From Streptomyces scabiei 87.22 (GTDB taxonomy: Bacteria; Actinomycetota; Actinomycetes; Streptomycetales; Streptomycetaceae): 64,000 nt of DNA. The DNA lies in the NCBI RefSeq assembly GCF_000091305.1, contig NC_013929.1:2046001-2110000 (forward strand). The letters run 5' to 3'. Made by a program: the position numbers and the translations under genes. Under the pieces are notes generated by a model. The model saw only the letters and a list, made by a program, of their open reading frames with translations, did not search any database and had not been told where the DNA came from. Within the stretch, counting starts at the first letter, position 1; each line of letters starts with the position of its first letter. Positions 43,929-53,305 of the stretch are shown here, piece by piece.

Positions 43929-44819
43929 ATGAGCAATCGTCCCAAGGTCGCGTGGATAGGTCTCGGCATCATGGGGTCCCCCATGTCGGAGAACCTGATC
44001 AAGGCGGGTTACGACGTGACGGGCCACACCCTGGAGCAGGACAAGCTCGACCGGCTGGCCGCCGCCGGCGGGACCGCGGCGGCCTCCGTCGCCGAGGCCG
44101 TGCGCGACGCCGACGTCGTCATCACGATGGTGCCCGCCTCTCCCCAGGTCGAGGCCGTCGCGTACGGCCCCGCCGGCATCCTGGAGAACGCCCGGCCCGG
44201 CACCCTGCTGATCGACATGTCCTCCATCACCCCGCGGACCTCCGTCGAACTGGCCGCCGCCGCGAGGGAGAAGGGCATCCGGGTGCTGGACGCCCCGGTG
44301 TCCGGCGGTGAGGCGGGGGCGGTCGAGGCCGTGCTGTCCATCATGGTCGGCGGCGAACGCGCCGACTTCACCGAGGCCGAGCCGCTCTTCGCGGCGCTCG
44401 GCCGGACCGTCGTGCTGTGCGGTCCGCACGGCGCCGGACAGACCGTGAAGGCCGCCAACCAGCTGATCGTCGCCGTGAACATCCAGGCGTGCGCCGAGGC
44501 GGTGGTCTTCCTGGAGAAGTCGGGCGTGGACCTGACGGCCGCCCTCGACGTACTGAACGGCGGGCTCGCGGGGTCGACCGTGCTGACCCGCAAGAAGGAC
44601 AACTTCCTGAAGCGGGACTTCAGGCCGGGGTTCCGCATCGACCTGCACCACAAGGACATGGGCATCGTCACCGACGCCGCCCGGACCGTCGGAGCCGCCC
44701 TGCCGGTCGGCGCCGTGGTGGCCCAGCTGGTCGCCTCGCTGCGCGCCCAGGGCGACGGCGGCCTCGACCACTCGGCCCTGCTGCGGACCGTGGAGCGCCT
44801 CTCCGGCGCCCGGGTCTGA
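43929..44819 (+). CDS. glxR: Tartronate semialdehyde reductase
   Basis: The 296-residue protein is a beta-hydroxyacid dehydrogenase: Rossmann motif VAWIGLGIMGSPMSENLIKAG, LIDMSSITPRTS, the substrate loop DAPVSGGEAGA, the catalytic Lys in GAGQTVKAANQLIVAVNIQA, and the C-terminal LHHKDMGIVTDAA. It reduces tartronate semialdehyde to glycerate with NAD(P)H, completing the route from glyoxylate. No glycerate kinase is in the window. Confidence 0.95.
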   Translation: MSNRPKVAWIGLGIMGSPMSENLIKAGYDVTGHTLEQDKLDRLAAAGGTAAASVAEAVRDADVVITMVPASPQVEAVAYGPAGILENARPGTLLIDMSSITPRTSVELAAAAREKGIRVLDAPVSGGEAGAVEAVLSIMVGGERADFTEAEPLFAALGRTVVLCGPHGAGQTVKAANQLIVAVNIQACAEAVVFLEKSGVDLTAALDVLNGGLAGSTVLTRKKDNFLKRDFRPGFRIDLHHKDMGIVTDAARTVGAALPVGAVVAQLVASLRAQGDGGLDHSALLRTVERLSGARV

Positions 44820-44891
44820 GACACACCCCCCGATCTTCCGGTCCGCGGCGGCGCCGACATCTGTCCTGTCGCGCCCAGGCACCGCCGCGGG

Positions 44892-44931
44892 CCGGAACCA
44901 CCCTTCCGGCGTCCCGGAACCACCATTCCGG
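44892..44931. repeat. Tandem pair of identical 6-6-6 hairpins
   Basis: CCGGAACCACCCTTCCGG (44892-44909) and CCGGAACCACCATTCCGG (44914-44931) differ by one loop base. They begin 72 nt after the glxR stop and could terminate the hyi-glxR transcript or bind a protein. Confidence 0.6.
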
Positions 44932-45347
44932 ATACGCCGACTTCACTGGCCGCGTCGGGGCCGCGTCTCGACACCGATACGCCTCCTGACGGTGGGTGAG
45001 GGTCTGGCCGACGCCGGGGAGACGCTCCCGGAGTGCGGGAACAGCCTCATCCGGCGATCGACTTCATGCATTTCCCGACGGCGTCCGGTCCCTGGTGATC
45101 ACCCATCAGCCACCGGACGCGCCGCCCGCGACCGTTTCCGACCGACCCGGATGAGGGGTGCGGGTCGGACGCCCGCGGGCACGGCACGGACCGCGGCGGC
45201 GTGCGCGCCAGTGCGGTGGTGAAGGCTCCGGCCCGCGTCTCGACGTGAGGGACGCGGAACCGGCGCCGACGCACCCGCCGCGGTCCGTCCCTCCCCCGAG
45301 AACATCCGCGTTCCGGCGCGTACCGCCGCTCCGGAACGGTGGGACCC

Positions 45348-45386
45348 GACGAGGACCGGACCGCACCCCGCGGTCCGGTCCTCGTC
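45348..45386. terminator. 17-bp perfect hairpin in the glxR-gcl gap
   Basis: Arms 45348-45364 (GACGAGGACCGGACCGC) and 45370-45386 pair perfectly around ACCCC. Such a stable stem could stop transcripts from either converging gene, but it is 530 nt from glxR and 530 nt from gcl. Confidence 0.55.
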
Positions 45387-45577
45387 CGCTGCCGCCCGCG
45401 GTGGTCCGGTCCGGACAACCCGATCACCGGCCATCACCGGCCACGACCGGGGGACGCCTGCCTACGCAAGCGTGCGTAGGCCGTCTACGGAACCCTCAAA
45501 TCAACCTCTGAACACGTGCGTGGGGGCTTCAACTACCGGTGAGACAGGGCACATTCTCGACACATGAGGCCCGCCGG

Positions 45578-45704
45578 CACGGGGGCGGCGGGCCTCGACG
45601 GGGGAAGCCTCCACGGGGGAACGCGGAGGCACGGGGGAAGCACGGGGGATCAAGGAAAACGGGGGAATCGGGGGCCCGGGGTCGGGGGAGACCCGGGGGC
45701 GGCG
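45578..45704 (+). repeat. Array of ACGGGGG G-tracts
   Basis: ACGGGGG recurs six times between 45578 and 45666, mostly as CACGGGGGAA, followed by further runs of four to five G up to 45704. The plus strand could form G-quadruplexes. The gcl transcript (minus strand) would be C-rich and G-poor here, as in Rho-utilisation sites. Confidence 0.65.
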
Positions 45705-45776
45705 GGGGGAGGCCCTGCGGCGGCACGGTACAGGGGCTCGCATCCTGCGAGGCCGTGCCACCGCAGGGCCTCCCCC
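45705..45776. terminator. 24-bp inverted repeat with inner hairpin
   Basis: Arms 45705-45728 and 45753-45776 are complementary at 23 of 24 positions. The 24-nt loop contains its own stem, CTCGCA-TCC-TGCGAG. It lies 140 nt beyond the gcl stop, right before the C-rich stretch of that transcript. Confidence 0.6.
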
Positions 45777-45914
45777 GTCCGTCGTCCCGCTTCCCGCTTC
45801 CCGTCCGTCGTCCCGCTCCCCCGTCAGCCGTTTCGCTTCCCGTAAGCCGTTCCGCTCGCCCCGACGCATGCGGCCCGCCCCCGGACGAGCCGCACCCGAC
45901 GCCCTCGCGGGACC

Positions 45915-47699
<1,785 letters not shown>

Positions 47700-47797
47700 T
47701 GCGTACTCCTGCTTCAGCTGCCGGAGTCACTCCCGTCGCGCCCCGCGGTGAGCACTTCCGTCATCCTGTCGGTTGACGTTTCCGCACTTCGATTGAC

Positions 47798-47833
47798 TTC
47801 CATGATGCGGAAAGTATTTTCTGCTATCTGGAA
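47798..47833 (-). promoter_or_regulatory. gcl promoter region with paired AllR-type boxes
   Basis: On the minus strand TTCCAGATAGCAGAA (47833-47819) is followed by two bases and TACTTT (47816-47811), a fair -10, repeating the spacing at aceB and hyi; the -35 is not recognisable. The second box, TTCCGCATCATGGAA (47812-47798), is 21 bp further. The predicted leader is about 100 nt. Confidence 0.66.
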
Positions 47834-47982
47834 TCAGATTAGGAGGGGTGGCAGGGAGCGTCAAGGGCACGGGCGGCGGGGGATCCACCGCGGCGTCTCG
47901 GGGTGTTCGCCTGCCGGAGCGGCCCCGGCCGGAGGATTATGGGAAGGCGTTTTCGAGGCCGCTCGGTGGTGGGGTGGAGAGC

Positions 47983-48687
47983 ATGGACGAGAGCATGGTG
48001 GTGCGGTGCCCGGACTGCGGGCGGGAGCACCCGTACGCCGCCCCGGCGTATCCCTGCGCGTGCGGCACACCGGTCGCCCCGCCCCTGAACCGCCGCGCCG
48101 GCGCCACCTCCGTCACCCACCACACCTGGGACGAGGACTGGATCAGCGTCCGCTGCGGAGGCTGCGGACGCACCGGCCAGTGGCCCCACCCGGAGCTGGG
48201 CTGCGCCTGCGGGACCGTGCTGCGCGTGCCCGTGGCCGGCACCCCGGCGGCAAGGAAACCCGGCTCCGCCTCCGGCCCCGCCGGAGCGCCCGCCGGGCCC
48301 CGGGCGGACTTCCGGCCCCTGACCATCCGCACGGCACGCGACGCGGTCACCGCCGTCGCCCTCTATCTGCGCTGGCTGGGCTACCGGGACGTCCGCCGCG
48401 CGGACCAGCGGCAGCCGTCCGGCATCGGCCTGGCCGCGCGGGGTGTGCTGGCCCAGGTGGACCCGTCGGTCCGCCCGGCCTGCGCCCGGGACGTCGAGTG
48501 CCTGTGGCTGACCGCCATGACGGAGTCCGCCGGCTGCGCCTACTTCTCCCTCGCCGGGTACACCGACGACGCCCGCGACCGCGCCGACGGCCTGGGCGTC
48601 TGTCTGTTCGTGCTGGACCTCACGGGCACCCCGCAGCCGGTGAACGGCGCGGCGACGGAGCTGGTCGCCCCGGGAGCGGGGGCCTGA
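47983..48687 (+). CDS. Double zinc-ribbon protein with Mrr-like nuclease domain
   Basis: The ATG at 47983 (GTGGAG upstream) gives 234 residues. Two zinc ribbons lie at CPDCGREH...CACG (about 7-25) and CGGCGRTG...CACG (about 50-70). After a Pro/Ala linker, residues 105-230 resemble Mrr-type restriction endonuclease folds: AVALYLRWLGYRDVRRADQR, GIGLAARGVLAQVD and FSLAGYTDDARDRADGLGVCLFVLDLTG. The usual D-ExK residues are altered, so nuclease activity is uncertain. It is divergent from gcl. An in-frame start at 47848 also exists. Confidence 0.7.
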   Translation: MDESMVVRCPDCGREHPYAAPAYPCACGTPVAPPLNRRAGATSVTHHTWDEDWISVRCGGCGRTGQWPHPELGCACGTVLRVPVAGTPAARKPGSASGPAGAPAGPRADFRPLTIRTARDAVTAVALYLRWLGYRDVRRADQRQPSGIGLAARGVLAQVDPSVRPACARDVECLWLTAMTESAGCAYFSLAGYTDDARDRADGLGVCLFVLDLTGTPQPVNGAATELVAPGAGA

Positions 48688-48735
48688 GAGGGGCGCTCGG
48701 TACGCGGGAGCCCGGGGGCGCCCGGTGCGCGGCGG

Positions 48736-50328
48736 CTACCCGGTGGCGTACCGCTCCCGCAGCTCGATCTTCCGCACCTTCCCGGACACCGTCATCGGGA
48801 AGGAGTCCAGGACGCGCAGCGCGCTCGGGATCTTGTAGTGCGCCAACCGCCCTTCGCAGTAGGCCCGCAGCTCCTCCAGGGTGAGCGGTTCGGCGCCCTC
48901 GTGCGGGACGACACAGGCCAGGACCTCCTCGCCGTACCGCTCGTGCGGCACGCCCACCACCTGCACGTCGGCGATCTTCGGGTGGCCGTACAGGAACTCC
49001 TCGATCTCGCGCGGGTAGATGTTCTCGCCGCCCCGGATGATCATGTCCTTGATCCGGCCCACGATCTCGACGTAGCCGTCCTCGCGCATGGTCGCCAGAT
49101 CGCCGGTGTGCATCCACCGGCCGGCGTCGACGGCCTCGGCGGTCTTCTCCGGCTCGTTCCAGTAGCCGAGCATCACACTGTAGCCGCGGGTGCACAACTC
49201 GCCTGCCGTGCCGCGTGGTTGCGTCACGCCGGTCACCGGGTCGACGACCTTCACCTCGATGTGCGGCAGGACGCGGCCGACGGTGGCGGTGCGGTGTTCC
49301 AGGTCGTCGTCGCGCCGGGTCTGGGTGGACACGGGCGAGGTCTCGGTCATGCCGTAGCAGATGGCGACCTCCCGCATGTGCATCTCGGTGACGACCCGCT
49401 TCATCACCTCCACCGGGCACGGCGAGCCCGCCATGATGCCGGTGCGCAGGGACGAGAGGTCGTAGGAGGCGAAGTCGGGGAGGTTCAGCTCCGCGATGAA
49501 CATGGTCGGGACGCCGTACAGGGAGGTGCAGCGCTCCTGCCGGACGGCCTCCAGGGTGGCCCCCGGGTCGAAGGAGGGGGCCGGGATGACGACACAGGCG
49601 CCGTGCGAGGTCGCCGCGAGGTTGCCCATCACCATGCCGAAGCAGTGGTAGAACGGCACGGGCACGCAGATCCGGTCCTGCTCGGTGTAGGCGAGCGACT
49701 CCCCCACGAAGTACCCGTTGTTGAGGATGTTGTGATGGGAGAGGGTGGCCCCCTTGGGGAAGCCCGTAGTGCCCGAGGTGTACTGGATGTTGATCGGGTC
49801 GTCGCAGGACAGCTCCTCGTACGGCACCGGCGTCCCGCGGGCGATCAGCGCGTCCCAGCCGGGGTCGCCGATGAAGACGGTCTCCCTCAATTTCGGGCAC
49901 CGGCCCCGCACCTGCTCGACCATCGCCCGGTAGTCGGACCCCTTGTGGCTCTGCGAGGCGAACAGCAGGCCGACGCCCGCCTGGTGGAGGACGTACTCGA
50001 CCTCGTGCGTGCGGTAGGCGGGGTTGATGTTCACCATGATCGCGCCGATGCGGGCGGTGGCGTACTGGACGAGCACCCACTCCGGGCAGTTGACGGCCCA
50101 GATGCCGACCCGGTCGCCCTTGGCGATGCCGCTCGCGAGCAGCCCGTACGCCAGCGCGTCGACGTCGGCGGCGAAGCGGGCGTACGTCCAGCGGCGGCCG
50201 GACGGTACGTCGACGAGGACCTCACGGTCCGGCCAGGCGACGACGGCCCGGTCTAGATTGTCTCCGATGGTGTCGCCGAGCAGGGCGGTCGCGCTCGTCC
50301 CGTGCGTGTACGACGGTTCGCCGCTCAC
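48736..50328 (-). CDS. Fatty acyl-CoA synthetase (AMP-binding, FadD-like)
   Basis: The 530-residue ANL-superfamily enzyme has the P-loop [18 protein letters not shown], the adenine region [10 protein letters not shown], the hinge [21 protein letters not shown] and the catalytic Lys in [14 protein letters not shown]. These are typical of medium- or long-chain acyl-CoA ligases. Its ATG overlaps the stop of the upstream synthetase (ATGA), so the two are coupled. Chain-length preference cannot be inferred. Confidence 0.93.
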   Translation of the reverse strand: MSGEPSYTHGTSATALLGDTIGDNLDRAVVAWPDREVLVDVPSGRRWTYARFAADVDALAYGLLASGIAKGDRVGIWAVNCPEWVLVQYATARIGAIMVNINPAYRTHEVEYVLHQAGVGLLFASQSHKGSDYRAMVEQVRGRCPKLRETVFIGDPGWDALIARGTPVPYEELSCDDPINIQYTSGTTGFPKGATLSHHNILNNGYFVGESLAYTEQDRICVPVPFYHCFGMVMGNLAATSHGACVVIPAPSFDPGATLEAVRQERCTSLYGVPTMFIAELNLPDFASYDLSSLRTGIMAGSPCPVEVMKRVVTEMHMREVAICYGMTETSPVSTQTRRDDDLEHRTATVGRVLPHIEVKVVDPVTGVTQPRGTAGELCTRGYSVMLGYWNEPEKTAEAVDAGRWMHTGDLATMREDGYVEIVGRIKDMIIRGGENIYPREIEEFLYGHPKIADVQVVGVPHERYGEEVLACVVPHEGAEPLTLEELRAYCEGRLAHYKIPSALRVLDSFPMTVSGKVRKIELRERYATG

Positions 50329-52004
50329 CGGAAGTCCTCCTCGCGGTACTCCGCGTCCGAACCCGCCGCGGTGGCCTCGCGCAGCGCGATACGGCGGATC
50401 TTGCCCGACACGGTCTTCGGCAGTTCGCCGAACTCCAGGCGGCGCAGCCGCTTGTAGGGCGCGAGGACGGTCCGGGAGTGCTCGAACAGGACCTTCGCGG
50501 TGTCCGGGCCCGGCTCCCAGCCGGCCGCCAGCACGATGTACGCCTTCGGCACGGCGAGGCGCACCTCGTCCGGCGCGGGCACGACGGCCGCCTCGGCGAC
50601 CGCGTCGTGCTCCAGCAGGGCGCTCTCCAGCTCGAAGGGGCTGATCTTGTAGTCGCTCGCCTTGAACACGTCGTCGGCGCGTCCCACGTAGGTGATGTAA
50701 TCGTCCGCGTCGCGCGCGCCGATGTCGCCGGTGCGGTAGAAGCCGCCGGCCATCGCCTCGGCCGTACGGTCCGGGTCTCCGTGATAGCCCGTCATCAGGC
50801 CGACCGGGCGGTTGGAGAGGTCGAGGGCGATCTCTCCCTCGTCGGCACCTGGGGCGCCCGAGACGGGGTCGAGGAGGACCACCTTGAAGCCCGGGCCCGG
50901 CCGGCCCATCGAGCCGGTCTTCAGCGGCTGGCCGGGGCTGTTGGAGACCTGCACGGCGGTCTCGGTCTGGCCGAAGCCGTCCCGGATGTCCACGCCCCAG
51001 GCGCGGCGCACCTGTTCGATGACCTCGGGGTTGAGGGGTTCACCGGCGGCGACGACCTCACGGGGCGGGGTCTTCAGCTGAGCGAGGTCGGCCTGGATGA
51101 GCATCCGCCACACGGTCGGCGGGGCGCAGAAGGTGGTGACCCCCGCACGGTCCATCTCCGACAGCAGCCGTCCCGCGTCGAAGCGGGTGTAGTTGTGGAT
51201 GAACACCGTCGCCTCCGCGTTCCAGGGCGCGAAGAGGTTGGACCAGGCGTGCTTGGCCCAGCCGGGCGAGGAGATGTTGAGGTGCACGTCGCCCGGCTTC
51301 AGACCGATCCAGTACATGGTCGCCAAGTGGCCCACGGGGTAGGACACATGGGTGTGCTCGACCAGTTTGGGACGGGCGGTCGTGCCCGAGGTGAAGTACA
51401 GCATCAGCGGGTCGGTGGCGTTGGTCGGCCCGTTCGGCTCGAAGCGGGCGGGGGCCGCGTACGCCTCCTCGTACGGCCGCCAGCCGTCCACCGTGCCGCC
51501 GACGGTCGTCCGGGTGTAACGGCCGGGCACGTCCTCGAACTTGGGGGCGTCCTCGGCCCGTACGATCACATGCTTCACCCGGCCGCGCTCCACCCGGTCG
51601 CGCAGGTCGGCGGGGCCGAGCAGCGGGGTGGCGGGGATGACGACCGCCCGCAGCTTCATCGCGGCGAGGGCCGTCTCCCACAGCTCCGCCTGGTTGCCGA
51701 GCATCACGAGGATGCGGTCGTCGGCGCGCACCCCCCGGTCCCGCAGCCGGTTGGCGACCCGGGAGGAGCGTGCGGACATCTCGGCGAAGGAGACGACGGT
51801 CTCGGTGCCGTCCTCCTCGACGATGTGCAGGGCGGTGCGGTCGTTCCCTCGTGCGATCACGTCGAACCAGTCGAGCGCCCAGTTGAAGTACTCCGGGCGC
51901 GGCCAGGTGAAACCCCGGTAGGCCGTGGCGTAGTCCTCACGATGGGCCAGCAGGAAGTCCCGGGCCGCCCGGAACTCGTCCGTGGCGCTCGTCCTCGCCG
52001 ACAT
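50325..52004 (-). CDS. Acyl-CoA synthetase (ACSM-like)
   Basis: The 559-residue protein is another ANL ligase: [16 protein letters not shown] at the start, P-loop [74 protein letters not shown] and [17 protein letters not shown] (catalytic Lys). The pattern is that of medium-chain or benzoate-type acyl-CoA synthetases. It is translationally coupled to the FadD-like gene and divergent from a GAF-LuxR regulator that may control it. Confidence 0.92.
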   Translation of the reverse strand: MSARTSATDEFRAARDFLLAHREDYATAYRGFTWPRPEYFNWALDWFDVIARGNDRTALHIVEEDGTETVVSFAEMSARSSRVANRLRDRGVRADDRILVMLGNQAELWETALAAMKLRAVVIPATPLLGPADLRDRVERGRVKHVIVRAEDAPKFEDVPGRYTRTTVGGTVDGWRPYEEAYAAPARFEPNGPTNATDPLMLYFTSGTTARPKLVEHTHVSYPVGHLATMYWIGLKPGDVHLNISSPGWAKHAWSNLFAPWNAEATVFIHNYTRFDAGRLLSEMDRAGVTTFCAPPTVWRMLIQADLAQLKTPPREVVAAGEPLNPEVIEQVRRAWGVDIRDGFGQTETAVQVSNSPGQPLKTGSMGRPGPGFKVVLLDPVSGAPGADEGEIALDLSNRPVGLMTGYHGDPDRTAEAMAGGFYRTGDIGARDADDYITYVGRADDVFKASDYKISPFELESALLEHDAVAEAAVVPAPDEVRLAVPKAYIVLAAGWEPGPDTAKVLFEHSRTVLAPYKRLRRLEFGELPKTVSGKIRRIALREATAAGSDAEYREEDFR

Positions 52005-52038
52005 GTGTCCTCCTCATTGCCGGACCGTTGCCCGACAT

Positions 52039-52082
52039 CGTGTAATGCGTGATACACGTCTCACCACCCCCGAACGGGGGTG
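52039..52082. promoter_or_regulatory. Inverted repeats between the acyl-CoA synthetase and GAF-LuxR genes
   Basis: CGTGTA-N8-TACACG (52039-52058) lies in the 101-bp divergent gap. CACCCCC-GAAC-GGGGGTG (52065-52082) follows it, just before the LuxR ribosome site. The first could be an operator, the second a leader hairpin. Confidence 0.45.
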
Positions 52083-52105
52083 CGCCGCGCGGAAGGGGTG
52101 CGTTC

Positions 52106-53005
52106 GTGGCATCGGAACCCTCGGACTCCGTCGGGACGGCACGGCCGGGCGGGGCGGACCTGCGGGACGCGCTGCGCACGCTGCGGCAGGCCACCGGCCT
52201 GCCGCTCGCCTTCGCCGGGCTGGTCGAGCCCGGCCCCGGGCAACTGCGCATCAGTGAACTCCAGGGCAACCGCACGACGGCGCTCCAGGGCCTCGCCGTG
52301 CACTCCGGCAACGGCCTCGGCGGCAAGACGGTGGCGCTGGCCCGTCCCTGCTGGGTGACCGACTACTCACTGTCACGGCAGATCAGCCACGAGTACGACG
52401 CCGCCGTCGCCGCCGAGGGCATCCGCTCGGTCCTGGCGGTACCCGTCGTCGTGCGCCGTCAGGTGCGCGGGGTGCTGTACGGCGCGCTGCGTGCGGCCCA
52501 GCCGCTGGGCGACCGCACGGTGGGGGCCGCGCTGGACGCGGCACGGGACCTGGAGCAGTCGCTGGTGGTGCGCGACGAGGCACGGAACCTGCTGGCCACG
52601 GCCCGGGCGGGCACCGCGCACGGGAACTCGGCCGGGGCGTGGGAGGAGGTCCGTGAGGCGCACGGGGCGCTGCGCGCGCTGGCCCCGCGCATCGACGATC
52701 CGGGGCTGCGGGCCGAGCTGCTGCGGGTGTGCGGGCGGCTGGCGGGCGCGTCCGCCTCCGGGGAGGACGCCGCCGGTCCGGCCGCGCCCGTCCGGGACGG
52801 CGGCGAGCGGGTCGCCCTCACCGCGCGTGAGGTGGATGTGCTGGCCTGTGTGGCGATGGGGGCGACGAACGCGGTCGCGGCGCAGCGGCTGGGACTGCGT
52901 CCGGAGACCGTGAAGGCGTATCTGCGGTCGGCCATGCGCAAGCTGGGGGCGCACACCCGTCTGGAGGCGGTGGTGGCCGCCCGCCGGGCGGGACTGCTGC
53001 CGTAG
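52106..53005 (+). CDS. GAF-domain LuxR-type regulator
   Basis: From the GTG at 52106 (GGAAGGGG upstream) the product has 299 residues. A GAF-like domain runs over about 20-165 (LRQATGLPLAFAGLVEPG, VHSGNGLGGKTVALARPCWVTDYSLSRQIS, SVLAVPVVVRRQVRGVLYGALR). The LuxR helix-turn-helix is at the C-terminus (LTAREVDVLACVAMGATNAVAAQRLGLRPETVKAYLRSAMRKLGA). It is divergent from the acyl-CoA synthetase operon. Such regulators sense small aromatic or acyl ligands; none can be named. Confidence 0.9.
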   Translation: MASEPSDSVGTARPGGADLRDALRTLRQATGLPLAFAGLVEPGPGQLRISELQGNRTTALQGLAVHSGNGLGGKTVALARPCWVTDYSLSRQISHEYDAAVAAEGIRSVLAVPVVVRRQVRGVLYGALRAAQPLGDRTVGAALDAARDLEQSLVVRDEARNLLATARAGTAHGNSAGAWEEVREAHGALRALAPRIDDPGLRAELLRVCGRLAGASASGEDAAGPAAPVRDGGERVALTAREVDVLACVAMGATNAVAAQRLGLRPETVKAYLRSAMRKLGAHTRLEAVVAARRAGLLP

Positions 53006-53006
53006 C

Positions 53007-53063
53007 GGGCGCTCGCACGGGAGGTGGGCGCTCGCACGGGAGGTGGGCGCTCGCGCGGGAGGT
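53007..53063. repeat. Three 19-bp tandem repeats after the GAF-LuxR gene
   Basis: GGGCGCTCGCACGGGAGGT occurs at 53007 and 53026 exactly and at 53045 with one change, starting 2 nt after the stop codon. The rest of the 300-bp gap holds an AT-richer stretch with TAATAT at 53266-53271, a possible -10 for the downstream regulator. Confidence 0.9.
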
Positions 53064-53305
53064 GGGCGACGGGACGCGCTGCGGGGCCGGCGGTCCGTGC
53101 CGCGAGGGCCGGGGGGACGTGCCGGACGGGGCTGGAGTGTCCCGTGACGAGGGCGTTGCGGAGGCGGGCTTTCATGTAACGGGCATGTGAAATTCCTTAT
53201 GCCGTACCCTTCCTGTTATTTCCCACACCGGGCCTACGTTCCGAAATTCAAAGACAGGACGCCTAATATTGGCCCGGACACGACACTCGAGGGGAGCGGT
53301 GGCCC

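Larger units (their letters stand above)
44820..45914. other. 1.1-kb non-coding gap between converging glxR and gcl
   Basis: I see no convincing gene here on either strand: ORFs are short and lack start signals and protein-like composition. The gap holds a tandem hairpin pair (44892-44931), a 17-bp hairpin (45348-45386), a G-tract array (45578-45704), a 24-bp inverted repeat (45705-45776), and short direct repeats near 45775-45860 (CCGTCCGTCGTCCCGCT twice, AGCCGTTTCGCT and variant). Confidence 0.8.

Noticed and set aside
48304..48687. Active Mrr restriction endonuclease
   Set aside because: The fold resembles Mrr, but I could not find intact D and ExK catalytic residues, so activity is not claimed.
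53007..53063. CRISPR-like array
   Set aside because: The three 19-bp units are directly adjacent with no unique spacers and no cas genes nearby; this is a simple tandem repeat.
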